A stretch of DNA of 10,185 nucleotides from CAZYTO01 sp964650405 (GTDB taxonomy: Bacteria > Acidobacteriota > Thermoanaerobaculia > Gp7-AA8): assembly GCA_964650405.1 (NCBI GenBank), contig CAZYTO010000211.1, positions 1 through 10,185 on the forward strand. The letters run 5' to 3'. Position numbers and translations under genes: made by a program. Numbering within the stretch: the stretch's first letter is position 1; every line of letters begins with the position of its first letter. A model generated the notes under the pieces. It was given only the letters and a program-made list of their open reading frames with translations. It was not told the origin of the DNA and made no database searches. Shown here piece by piece: positions 1-6,044 of the stretch.

Positions 1-104
1 TCCTTCCAGCCTTTCAGCCTTGCGCCGAGACCGATGCTTCTGACTTTAGGTGCAAGGCCGCCTCATGCCTCATGCCACTCCGGAAGGACGCGGGGGCGAA
101 AGAT
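1..104. other. Non-coding left edge, downstream of the beta-barrel gene
   Basis: No convincing gene lies here. The stretch follows the stop codon of the minus-strand beta-barrel gene. It holds one imperfect inverted repeat (17-26 with 49-58) and a short direct repeat in which the 7-mer CCTCATG occurs twice in tandem at about 61-74. A plus-strand reading frame that begins at 72 and runs across the barrel gene looks like an antisense shadow: arginine/valine-rich with no recognisable domain. Confidence 0.6.
17..58. repeat. Imperfect inverted repeat 3' of the beta-barrel gene
   Basis: The arms GCCTTGCGCC (17-26) and GGTGCAAGGC (49-58) pair over 10 bp with one mismatch, around a 22-nt loop. It lies about 45 bp past the stop codon of the minus-strand gene, so it could be a 3' stem-loop. 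No T-run follows on the minus strand, so it is not a classic intrinsic terminator. A chance repeat is possible. Confidence 0.35.
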
Positions 105-1049
105 CTACTGCTTCGCCGCCGTCGCCGCGAACTGCCACGCCACGCCGAGGAGGAACTGCTTGTCGTACTGCAGCCCGAGCTTCGTGCCGCTGGTGTAGCT
201 GATGACCGGTTTGAAGCCGGAGCCGTTGTCGAAGACGATCGACGTCTCCAGGAGCTTCTTCCACTGATTGTCCGACCCCGTGGTGGGGCGGCTGGCGTCG
301 AAGCTGAAGTTCCACTGGAGCTGCGTCTTCGTCCCGTTGATGGTGTACGTGCCGAAGGGCATCTGGGAGTGGATGTTCACGTCGATGAGATTCGTCTCGA
401 TGCCGGCGGGCGTGGTCTGGGCCGTCGACGACTTATCCCTCGACTGGTAGTACGTGAAGCGGATGGCCGGCGCGTAGCCGATCGTGTTCTGGTTTGTCTT
501 CCTCTGGATGAAGTTCGACAGGCGGTAGGCGTAGGGGATCTGGATCTCGCCGCCGGCGCCGTAGAGGGTGTAGTCGACGTTCTGTACCTGGCCGTTCTGC
601 TGGAACCGGCCGTACTGCTCGCGGACGTCGCCGTAGAGCTCCACCATCGGCTGCACGCTGTTGAACGGGCCGATCTGGTAGTTCTGGTTGGGGTTGTTCA
701 GATCGATCTTCGCGAAATTCGTGTAGACGAGCTGGAAGGCGGGGCGGAAAGCAATGGAGGTCTGGTTGAGGGCGTTGTCCTGGCTGCTCCACGTCCCCTC
801 GGGAGCGAGGTAGAAGACGAACCAGCCGCTGGCCGGCTTCGTGGTGAGCTGCCAGTTCGGCGACCAGTAGGCGGAGCCGGTCAGCTTGGCGCCGAGGCCG
901 CCGGTCTGCTGCGGACCGATGCTGAACTGGATGGGAAACGATGACGGCGTGCTGAACGCGTTGGTCGGCGACAACTGCACCTGGGAGCTCTGCCCGGCCA
1001 GGGGGACGGTGACCGTGAGGAACAGGAGCGCGATGGCCGTCTTACGCAT
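105..1049 (-). CDS. Predicted outer-membrane beta-barrel protein, unrecognised family
   Basis: The predicted product is 314 residues. It begins with a clear signal peptide: MRK, then a hydrophobic stretch AIALLFLTVTVPL, then a likely cleavage after AGQ. The mature part has no other long hydrophobic stretch. It is rich in Asn, Gln, Thr, Ser, Tyr and Trp, with alternating polar/apolar segments (for example IAFRPAFQLVYTNF, QLQWNFSFDAS and LLGVAWQFAA near the end), as in outer-membrane beta-barrels. Only one or two residues are charged in many strand-like segments. I chose the ATG at 1049, not the GTG at 1058: it puts MRK at the start of the signal peptide and a GGTGGGAAG stretch just before it. 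The start overlaps the 3' end of the upstream gene by 8 bp, so translational coupling is likely. I do not recognise the family; a transporter or porin-like role is a guess. The gene is confident, the barrel call moderate. Confidence 0.8.
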   Translation of the reverse strand: MRKTAIALLFLTVTVPLAGQSSQVQLSPTNAFSTPSSFPIQFSIGPQQTGGLGAKLTGSAYWSPNWQLTTKPASGWFVFYLAPEGTWSSQDNALNQTSIAFRPAFQLVYTNFAKIDLNNPNQNYQIGPFNSVQPMVELYGDVREQYGRFQQNGQVQNVDYTLYGAGGEIQIPYAYRLSNFIQRKTNQNTIGYAPAIRFTYYQSRDKSSTAQTTPAGIETNLIDVNIHSQMPFGTYTINGTKTQLQWNFSFDASRPTTGSDNQWKKLLETSIVFDNGSGFKPVISYTSGTKLGLQYDKQFLLGVAWQFAATAAKQ

Positions 1050-1431
1050 TCTTCCCACCCTGAGTCGGTTTTCCGGCCGTGTTGGTGCTCGTGCCGGTGG
1101 TGCTGGTGGGATTGGGCTTGGAATTGGGCTTGGGATTGGGGTTGGTGTCGGCCTCGACCAGGTGGGACTCGACGACCGCTTCGAGCTGCCCGGCCGTGGT
1201 GATGCCGCTGAACTCCGACGCCGTGGCGTCCGTCCAGCGGTACGGCGAGCTCTCCAGCGACTGGGCCACCGGTCCGTTGAAGAGGTTCTGGTAGAAGATC
1301 AGCCGGTCGGGTGTGAAGAACCCGGAGATGTCGGTCTGAGCGTTGATCGTGTTGCTGTGGAACACCATCTTGACGACGCGCCAGGCGATGTCGGATTTCG
1401 ACGGAATCGGCTCGGTAGTCGTGTCGGCCAT
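1042..1431 (-). CDS. Small soluble protein with Asn/Pro/Lys-Thr/Ser tail, unknown function
   Basis: The predicted product is 129 residues, without a signal peptide or membrane segment. Residues 1 to about 92 look folded (WRVVKMVFHSNTINAQ, then FFTPDRLIFYQNLFNG). Residues from about 95 on form a low-complexity linker-like tail of NP/KP repeats followed by Thr/Ser/Gly-rich sequence. The tail is encoded by a roughly 12-bp repeated unit. A good Shine-Dalgarno stretch (1441-1452, minus strand) precedes the ATG. Its stop codon lies within the start of the beta-barrel gene, so the two form a coupled operon and the proteins may act together. I do not recognise the family. The coding call rests on the ribosome site, the overlap with the next gene, and ordinary composition in the N-terminal part. 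Confidence 0.7.
   Translation of the reverse strand: MADTTTEPIPSKSDIAWRVVKMVFHSNTINAQTDISGFFTPDRLIFYQNLFNGPVAQSLESSPYRWTDATASEFSGITTAGQLEAVVESHLVEADTNPNPKPNSKPNPTSTTGTSTNTAGKPTQGGKNA
1108..1141 (+). other. G-run cluster (possible G-quadruplex) inside the small-protein gene
   Basis: Five runs of three or four G occur on the plus strand at 1108-1110, 1114-1116, 1126-1128, 1132-1134 and 1138-1141, with loops of 3, 9, 3 and 3 nt. This is the template strand of the minus-strand gene, and it encodes the NPKP-type tail through a roughly 12-bp repeat (ATTGGGCTTGGA-like). The runs are seen directly; folding into a quadruplex is inference. Confidence 0.45.
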
Positions 1432-1532
1432 ATTCAGAATCCTCTCTCTCCTGTCATTCTGACGCGCTCGCCCTCGGGAGCGTGAGAACTATGTAGGCTC
1501 GGTGGCGCAGTGATTGCTTATTCTCGGGTTGG
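1432..1532. promoter_or_regulatory. Divergent intergenic region between the barrel operon and the exported-protein gene
   Basis: Both flanking genes start here and point away from each other, so both promoters should lie within about 100 bp. On the plus side TATTCT (1519-1524) is a -10-like box close to the ATG, without a clear -35. A small inverted repeat with arms CGCTC/GAGCG lies at 1465-1482. A 14-bp stretch, GCGCTCGCCCTCGG, occurs at 1464-1477 and again at 1557-1570 inside the signal-peptide codons. No promoter can be fixed with certainty. Confidence 0.4.
1441..1452 (-). promoter_or_regulatory. Shine-Dalgarno region of the small-protein/barrel operon
   Basis: On the minus strand this reads AGGAGAGAGAGG, ending 9 nt before the ATG at 1431. 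It is the clearest Shine-Dalgarno site in the window. Several other genes here (for example DUF72 and fpg) have none. Confidence 0.6.
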
Positions 1533-2228
1533 ATGACTCCAAATAACCGCTTCTCCGCGCTCGCCCTCGGAGCACTTCTCCTGCTCGCTCCCACCCTTTC
1601 CGCTTCGATTGCCCAGCTCGCCACGTTCGACGAAAAGGTCGAGAACGCCGCCACCATTCTGCTCGGTACCTGCTCGCGCACCGAATCGCACTGGGACTCC
1701 GCGCACAGCTCCATCCTCACCTACTCGACGTTCCGGGTCGACCGGGTCATGAAGGGCTCGCCCGTGCTCGGCGAGGTCACCATCGTCACCCCCGGCGGCT
1801 CGGTCGACGGACTGCATCAGGAGACGATCGGCATCCCCACCTTCCGCCCCGGCGACGAGCGGGTGCTCTTCGTCCGGATCACGAAAGCCGGACCGACGGT
1901 GCTCTACTTCGACCAGGGCACCTACGACGTGCACACGGAGCGGGGGCAGAAGATCATCACGCCGGCGGCCTCGAAGCTCATCAAGGTCGATACGAGCGGC
2001 GTGGCTGTGACCGACAGCGAGCAGGCCCGGCCGCTGGAGACCTTCGAGCGGGACGTGAAGGATTCCATGCGCGCCATCGCCGAGCGCCATCAGAAGATGG
2101 ACGCCCTGACCTCGCGCCGGCGGCAGGACGAGGCGTCGATCTGGAACATCGTCCGGCGCAACTCCCTGCTGGTCGGCCTAGCCCTGGCCGGCCTGGCCTT
2201 CGCCACCTGGCACCTGATGCGGCGATAG
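1533..2228 (+). CDS. Exported protein with C-terminal membrane helix, unknown function
   Basis: The predicted product is 231 residues. An N-terminal signal peptide (residues 1 to about 24, core ALALGALLLLAP) is followed by a domain of about 120 residues. That domain contains a VDRVMKGSP segment, a VTIVTPGGSVDG segment and IPTFRPGDERVLFV. This pattern (a strand ending in KG, then a PGG loop, then PxFxxGxxxLxF) resembles small exported beta-rich, possibly OB-fold-like domains, but I cannot assign a named family. Residues about 170-200 are charged and helical. Residues about 210-227 (SLLVGLALAGLAFATWHLM) form a C-terminal membrane helix with a short RR end. The protein is thus probably anchored in the inner membrane and faces the periplasm. 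It is divergent from the barrel operon across about 100 bp and converges on the PadR gene with only 6 bp between stops. No good Shine-Dalgarno precedes the ATG. A TATTCT box at 1519-1524 lies 8 nt before it. Confidence 0.75.
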   Translation: MTPNNRFSALALGALLLLAPTLSASIAQLATFDEKVENAATILLGTCSRTESHWDSAHSSILTYSTFRVDRVMKGSPVLGEVTIVTPGGSVDGLHQETIGIPTFRPGDERVLFVRITKAGPTVLYFDQGTYDVHTERGQKIITPAASKLIKVDTSGVAVTDSEQARPLETFERDVKDSMRAIAERHQKMDALTSRRRQDEASIWNIVRRNSLLVGLALAGLAFATWHLMRR

Positions 2229-2234
2229 CCTGAT

Positions 2235-2759
2235 TCACGCCAGCGCTTTCGCCACCTCGGCGAGCCAGCGCTTCCGGCCGCGCAGCTCCTCCCGCGTACC
2301 GAGGAGGACGAGGTACTCGAAAGGCTCCGCATCGCGATCGAGCGAGGCGATCCGCTCCTCGAGCCTCACCATTGCTGCCTCGACGTTCTCCCGCGCCTCG
2401 GCGACGAACTTCCGCCGCCTGGCCGGCGTCAACGCGCCGAGGAAGCTGAGCCGCGTGCGGACCGGATCGAAGGTCGGCTGGCCTGTCCACTGCTCCAGCG
2501 GCGGCCCGATCCACTCCTGCAGGGCCGTGACGCCCTTCGGCGTGATCGAGAAGGCCCGCTTCCCCTTCGTCCCCCACTCCTCCTCGGCCGCGCGGATGAG
2601 GCCACCTTCCTCCAGCCGGCGCAGGAGCGGATAGATCGCGCCCGTGCTGGCCGTCCAGTACGACGACGACGAGGCCAGGAACTCCTGCCGGACTGCGTAA
2701 GCCGTGCACGGCCCCCGCAGCCAGACGACGCCCAGAACTGTGCTTTCGAGCTCGGTCAT
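2235..2759 (-). CDS. PadR-family transcriptional regulator
   Basis: The predicted product is 174 residues, the usual size for two-domain PadR proteins. The N-terminal winged helix spans about residues 1-80. It starts MTELESTVLGVVWLRGPCTAYAVRQ; the recognition-helix segment is STGAIYPLLRRLEEGGLI (38-55), the hallmark of PadR proteins. The wing follows with GKRAFSITPKG (66-76). Residues about 85-174 are the helical C-terminal dimerisation domain, with repeated Glu/Arg-rich amphipathic helices. PadR proteins are dimeric repressors, usually of a neighbouring gene, released by a small ligand. The divergent protease gene is the obvious candidate target: its start region carries a palindrome (see 2896-2914). 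The ATG is preceded within 2 nt by a 7-bp repeat array, and I see no Shine-Dalgarno. The 3' end converges on the plus-strand exported-protein gene. Confidence 0.9.
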   Translation of the reverse strand: MTELESTVLGVVWLRGPCTAYAVRQEFLASSSSYWTASTGAIYPLLRRLEEGGLIRAAEEEWGTKGKRAFSITPKGVTALQEWIGPPLEQWTGQPTFDPVRTRLSFLGALTPARRRKFVAEARENVEAAMVRLEERIASLDRDAEPFEYLVLLGTREELRGRKRWLAEVAKALA

Positions 2760-2760
2760 G

Positions 2761-2883
2761 TTTCGCTGGTCGCTGGTCGCTGGTCGCTGATCGGTGGTCG
2801 GTGGTCGCGTTCGCTGGGACTGTCCGGTACCTGTCCACCAAGGAGCCAGCCCCCCGGCGATCAGCGATCAGCGACCAGCGAAA
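2761..2883. repeat. Heptamer array A with inverted copy, PadR/protease spacer
   Basis: Starting at 2763 the plus strand has consecutive 7-mers: TCGCTGG three times, TCGCTGA, TCGGTGG twice, then a 6-bp TCGCGT and a last TCGCTGG at 2811-2817. An inverted copy at 2858-2883 pairs with 2761-2786 at 24 of 26 positions, so a long hairpin with a loop of about 70 nt is possible. The array begins 2 nt upstream of the padR-like start codon and fills most of the spacer to the protease gene. Confidence 0.8.
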
Positions 2884-2895
2884 CCGAAACCAATT

Positions 2896-2914
2896 ATAGT
2901 GCGTTTCGTACTAT
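2896..2914. promoter_or_regulatory. Palindromic candidate operator and promoter of the protease gene
   Basis: ATAGTGCGTTTCGTACTAT is an inverted repeat with 8-bp arms (2896-2903, 2907-2914) and a 3-bp centre; seven of eight positions pair. The exact reverse complement of the left arm, CGCACTAT, recurs at 2935-2942 inside codons 4-7 of the protease gene. Two -10-like boxes overlap the palindrome: TATAGT (2895-2900) and TACTAT (2909-2914). A bound dimer would therefore block the promoter. The neighbouring PadR protein is the likely ligand. The palindrome is seen directly; the binding partner is inference. Confidence 0.55.
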
Positions 2915-2923
2915 CTGACCGCT

Positions 2924-4768
2924 ATGAGACGAATCGCACTATTTGCCGCCGCCCTCTCCGTCGCCATCCTGTCCGCTCCATGCACTCGGGCCGCCGAGCC
3001 CGTCACCCGCGAGGAGGCCCTGGCGCGCTGGCTGAAGGCGACCGGGGGCCGTGCACGCGTCGCGGCCGTGAAGACCGTCAGCCGGGAAGCGAAGGAGACC
3101 AGCGGCGGCGAAGAGGGAACGCTGAAGACGTGGAGTACGTCGGCGGGCCGCTTCCGCGACGACGACTCCATCGCCGGGTTCGACTCGACCGAGCTCTTCG
3201 ACGGCCTTGACGGCTGGACCGTCCCGGTGGACGCGCCGCCACACAAGGTGGGCCCGGCCGACCGCGAGAACCGCATCACCGAGAGCTATTTCGCCGCGTT
3301 CGCGCAATGGTTCCCGGAGCGCCGCGGCGGCGTCATCACGCTGGAATCGGCTTCCGAGGAAGAGGTGGTCCTGGCCATCCGTCCGGACGGTGGCCGCGAG
3401 GCGCGGGTCACGCTCGACCGCCGGACGTGGCTGCCCCTGCGCATGCAGCAGCGCTCCGCCGAGCGCATCGAGACGGCGAAGTTCGTCTCGTGGGAAAGCG
3501 CCGGCGGCGTCCAGTTCCCCAAGGAGATTCTCGACCAGCTCGGCAATCCGAAGTACGACACCCGCCTCGTCTACACGAAGACGGTGGTCAACGCCGCCCT
3601 CGCCCCCTCTCTCCTGGCGGTCCCGAAACGCGCGGCGACGGTCGAGTACCGGAGCGCGAGCCACGAGACGATCGTGCCCATCGAGCTGACCCAGAACCAC
3701 ATCTACTTCCCCGTCTCGGTCAACGGCCATCCGCCGCTGTGGTTCATCTTCGACACGGGCGCCGACTTCACGGCCGTGGAGGTGACGCGCGCGAAAGAGC
3801 TGGCCCTGGCCGCAAAGGGTGCATTCGAGGCTCGCGGCTCGGGCGAGGCGTCCGTGGACGTCGGCGTGATCTCCAACCCACACATCGCCTTCGGCGACGT
3901 CGAGATCCCCCTGCACTCCGCGGCCACCCTCCCCCTTGCCGCCCTGTCCCAGCGCGAAGGGCGCTCCATCGACGGCATCGCCGGCTACAACGTCATCAGC
4001 CGGTTCATCGTCGAGATCGACTACGCCGGTCACCGTCTCCGCTTCTTCGACCCCTCCATCTGGAAGGCGCCGCACGACGCCGTCGAGCTGCCTTTTGTCT
4101 TCCACGGCAACACTCCCATCGCGCGCATCCCCATCACTGCCCGCGACGGCCGCACGGTCCCGGCCCGCCTGGAGATCGATACCGGCTCGCGCAGCGGCGT
4201 CGACCTGTCGCGGCGCTTCCTGGAAGAGAACCACATCAGCGCGCCGCCTTCCGCCGTGAACGGTCCGCTCGGCGCAGGGGTCGGCGGCGCCACCCAGCAG
4301 CTCGTCGGGCGGCTCGCCGCCATCGACCTGGCCGGCGTGCCCCTCTCCGATCCCGTCACCAGCTTCTCCACCGCCACGTCCGGCGCCGAGACCTCGCCCG
4401 ACCTCGACGGCATCCTCGGCGGCGAAGTGCTGCGCCGCTTCACCGTCACCATCGACTACCCGCACCAGCGCCTGCTCCTGCGCAAGAACGAACACTTCGA
4501 CGAGCCGTTCGAATACGACATGAGCGGCCTCCTGCTCACCGGCATCGGCCACGTAACGGTGAAGAACGTGCTGGCCGGATCGCCAGCGGCGGATGCCGCC
4601 CTCGCCGTGAACGATGAACTGCTGGCCATCGACGGCAACCAGGTCAATGGGATGACGCTCGAGGAGGTGCGGGCGCTGCTTCGGATCGACGGGAAAATCT
4701 ACACGCTGAAGATTAAGCGCGGGAACGAAGAGAGAGACGTGAGGCTGACGACGCGGCGGCTCGTGTAA
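2924..4768 (+). CDS. Exported double retropepsin-like aspartyl protease with C-terminal PDZ domain
   Basis: The predicted product is 614 residues. The signal peptide (1 to about 23, cleavage likely near TRA-AEP) is followed by a domain of about 210 residues that starts EEALARWLKATGGRARVAAVKT. This resembles LolA-like/outer-membrane lipoprotein-sorting folds often fused to bacterial aspartyl proteases. Two retropepsin-like lobes follow. Lobe 1 has FDTGA (catalytic D277) and its closing motif DGIAGYNVISRF from D350. Lobe 2 has IDTGS (D419) and DGILGGEVLRRF from D495. Near-equal spacing (73 and 76 residues) shows an internal duplication, so one chain can form the active site that retroviral proteases build as dimers. 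A PDZ domain occupies about 533-614 (GSPAADAALAVNDELLAIDGNQV), probably for substrate or partner binding. Location is the periplasm or outside. A palindrome sits over the promoter, beside a divergent PadR gene. No Shine-Dalgarno precedes the ATG. Both catalytic Asp-Thr-Gly triads are intact. The substrate is unknown. Confidence 0.9.
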   Translation: MRRIALFAAALSVAILSAPCTRAAEPVTREEALARWLKATGGRARVAAVKTVSREAKETSGGEEGTLKTWSTSAGRFRDDDSIAGFDSTELFDGLDGWTVPVDAPPHKVGPADRENRITESYFAAFAQWFPERRGGVITLESASEEEVVLAIRPDGGREARVTLDRRTWLPLRMQQRSAERIETAKFVSWESAGGVQFPKEILDQLGNPKYDTRLVYTKTVVNAALAPSLLAVPKRAATVEYRSASHETIVPIELTQNHIYFPVSVNGHPPLWFIFDTGADFTAVEVTRAKELALAAKGAFEARGSGEASVDVGVISNPHIAFGDVEIPLHSAATLPLAALSQREGRSIDGIAGYNVISRFIVEIDYAGHRLRFFDPSIWKAPHDAVELPFVFHGNTPIARIPITARDGRTVPARLEIDTGSRSGVDLSRRFLEENHISAPPSAVNGPLGAGVGGATQQLVGRLAAIDLAGVPLSDPVTSFSTATSGAETSPDLDGILGGEVLRRFTVTIDYPHQRLLLRKNEHFDEPFEYDMSGLLLTGIGHVTVKNVLAGSPAADAALAVNDELLAIDGNQVNGMTLEEVRALLRIDGKIYTLKIKRGNEERDVRLTTRRLV

Positions 4769-4794
4769 CGCGCCCACCGGGAGTAAGATTTGCC

Positions 4795-5238
4795 TTGTTG
4801 ATTGACGACGAACTTAGACACCTTCTGGAGCTCAATGCCGAGGAGATGCGCCGCAACTTCGAAGAGGTGCGGCAGCGCCTTGATGGCATGGATCGCCGCT
4901 TCGACAGCATGGATCAGCGCTTCGAGGGTATGGATCGCCGCTTCGACAGCATGGATCAGCGCTTCGAGGGCGTGGATCGCCGCTTCGACAGCGTGGACCG
5001 CCGCTTCGATGACATGCAGCGTTATTTCGAGATGACCACTGAGCATACAGAACGGCGGTTCGACGCCCTGGCCGAAGCTCTCGCCCTCGTCGACGAGAAG
5101 CTGGATCGGAATATCGCCGAGGTTCGTGCGGAAATGAAAGAAGGCTTCGCCGATACGCACGCCCTGATCAGGTTCTCGTATGGAGAGCTCGATCGGCGCG
5201 TGCGCACGCTGGAGCAAAGCCACCAAACCGGCGAATGA
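4795..5238 (+). CDS. Coiled-coil protein with tandem heptad repeats
   Basis: The predicted product is 147 residues, without signal peptide or membrane helix. Almost all of it is predicted coiled coil. The core (about residues 25-75) is seven consecutive 7-residue units of the type MDRRFDS/MDQRFEG, with a hydrophobic residue at the first position and Phe or Leu at the fifth. These resemble t-SNARE-like or phage-fibre-like coiled coils found in many bacterial hypotheticals. A second helical part (about 80-147) follows with another ERRFDAL motif. The start is TTG at 4795, with GGGAG at 4779-4783 a little far upstream; TTG at 4798 is equally possible. The gene starts 26 bp after the protease stop on the same strand and may share its transcript. 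Function is unknown; a multimeric scaffold or stalk is a guess. Confidence 0.8.
   Translation: MLIDDELRHLLELNAEEMRRNFEEVRQRLDGMDRRFDSMDQRFEGMDRRFDSMDQRFEGVDRRFDSVDRRFDDMQRYFEMTTEHTERRFDALAEALALVDEKLDRNIAEVRAEMKEGFADTHALIRFSYGELDRRVRTLEQSHQTGE
4888..5013 (+). repeat. Six 21-bp in-frame repeats (three 42-bp units) in the coiled-coil gene
   Basis: The unit alternates ATGGATCGCCGCTTCGACAG-type and ATGGATCAGCGCTTCGAG-type heptads. The first 42-bp unit (4888-4929) and the second (4930-4971) are identical except for the last base. The third (4972-5013) has drifted. A degenerate heptad precedes them at 4867-4887 (VRQRLDG). Identity at synonymous positions shows recent duplication or gene conversion, not just selection for a coiled coil. 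Confidence 0.9.
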
Positions 5239-5298
5239 GCACCGCCACGCTGTGGGACCGGGAGCACTCGACCCGTGACGTAGCTACAGGTTTGGCCC

Positions 5299-6006
5299 TC
5301 ACGCCGCCGTGGCCGCTCTCTCTTCCGGGCAGTAGTGATCCCGGCGCGCGTCGAGGTCGCGCATGACGTTTTTCTTGAACTGATCCGCGCCGCCGGCCAT
5401 CTGTTCGCCGATGTAACTGGCGATGTCCACGATCTCCAGGCGCATGCGGACGGTCTTGAAGATGCGCGGGACGCGGCCCGGGACCTGCACGTGATGGAGG
5501 CCGCCGCTGTACGCCAGCAGCATGCGGCCCTCTTTCACCGCCAGGAGGATGTCGGCGATTCCGCCGCGCACTGTCATCTTGTTGCCGTTCAGGTCGAGGC
5601 CGGTCTCGCGCTTCATCCGCCCCTCGGGGGCAATGATGACCATCGACTTCGGATCGATCTTGTTCAGCACGGCGAACCACGTGGCGTCCCGCTCGCGGGT
5701 GATGGCGATGACGTGATGCGCGACGAACTTGAAGATGAGTCCCACCAGCGGGCGCCCGGTCGTCTTGTCCGCCGCCGGCACCACTCCGTGGGCGGCGATG
5801 CGCCAGATGAAGGGATTCGGCACGCCGCCTAGAAAGATCGGCTCGAAGAGGGAGGTATGGTTGAGAAACGCCACCAGCCGGTGACCGTGCCACGGCTCCG
5901 GCGGCACGTCCCCCACCCAGGCGAAATCGAATGAATAGAAGATCTTGCTGAGGTACTTCAGCGTGATCAGCAGAGAAAAAACGACCAGGCTTCGAAGGAA
6001 TCCCAC
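5299..6006 (-). CDS. PlsC-like (1-acylglycerol-3-phosphate) acyltransferase family protein
   Basis: The predicted product is 235 residues, the usual size for PlsC-type acyltransferases. An N-terminal hydrophobic segment (about 4-25) probably anchors it to the inner membrane. The first acyltransferase motif is LNHTSLFEP (H50 to E55), which has Glu where most members have Asp (HX4D). The second conserved block is APEGRMKR (126-133), matching the PEGxR motif that binds the phosphate group. The family moves acyl chains to lysophospholipids or related acceptors. The HX4E variant means the exact acceptor cannot be named. The start is a GTG at 6006, with no Shine-Dalgarno. It lies 38 bp after the stop of the DUF72 gene on the same strand, so co-transcription is likely. 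The 3' end converges on the coiled-coil gene, with 60 bp between stops that hold no clear terminator. Confidence 0.85.
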   Translation of the reverse strand: MGFLRSLVVFSLLITLKYLSKIFYSFDFAWVGDVPPEPWHGHRLVAFLNHTSLFEPIFLGGVPNPFIWRIAAHGVVPAADKTTGRPLVGLIFKFVAHHVIAITRERDATWFAVLNKIDPKSMVIIAPEGRMKRETGLDLNGNKMTVRGGIADILLAVKEGRMLLAYSGGLHHVQVPGRVPRIFKTVRMRLEIVDIASYIGEQMAGGADQFKKNVMRDLDARRDHYCPEERAATAA

Positions 6007-6044
6007 GTGCGTGAGAGCGTACGCAGGCGGCGAGCCGCCGTCAA

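Noticed and set aside
72..944. Plus-strand 290-codon frame opposite the barrel gene
   Set aside because: Arg/Val/Asp-rich shadow with no motif. The minus-strand frame has a signal peptide and barrel-like strands.
1464..1570. 14-bp direct repeat GCGCTCGCCCTCGG in the divergent promoter and in the signal-peptide codons
   Set aside because: One copy is inside coding sequence, the composition is common in this GC-rich DNA, and no symmetry suits a regulator.
2761..2883. CRISPR-like array
   Set aside because: Units are 7 bp with no spacers and no cas genes nearby, so this is a short tandem repeat.
2924..3000. Lipoprotein signal in the protease (LSAPC)
   Set aside because: The residue before Cys is Pro, which does not fit a lipobox. 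An ordinary signal peptidase I site (TRA-AEP) follows.
2939..4777. A 612-codon open frame on the minus strand, antisense to the whole protease gene
   Set aside because: It is Arg/Gly/Val/Asp-rich with no domain, while the plus-strand frame has two aspartyl protease lobes and a PDZ domain. Long antisense frames are expected in GC-rich genes.
4699..5226. Minus-strand frame reading heptads IHAVEAA/IHALEAL opposite the coiled-coil gene
   Set aside because: The periodic peptide is a by-product of the 21-bp repeats. The plus-strand frame has the better coiled-coil pattern with charged residues, and the minus frame runs into the protease 3' end.
5239..5298. Intrinsic terminator between the converging coiled-coil and acyltransferase genes
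   Set aside because: Only 4-bp arms are found and there is no T-run.
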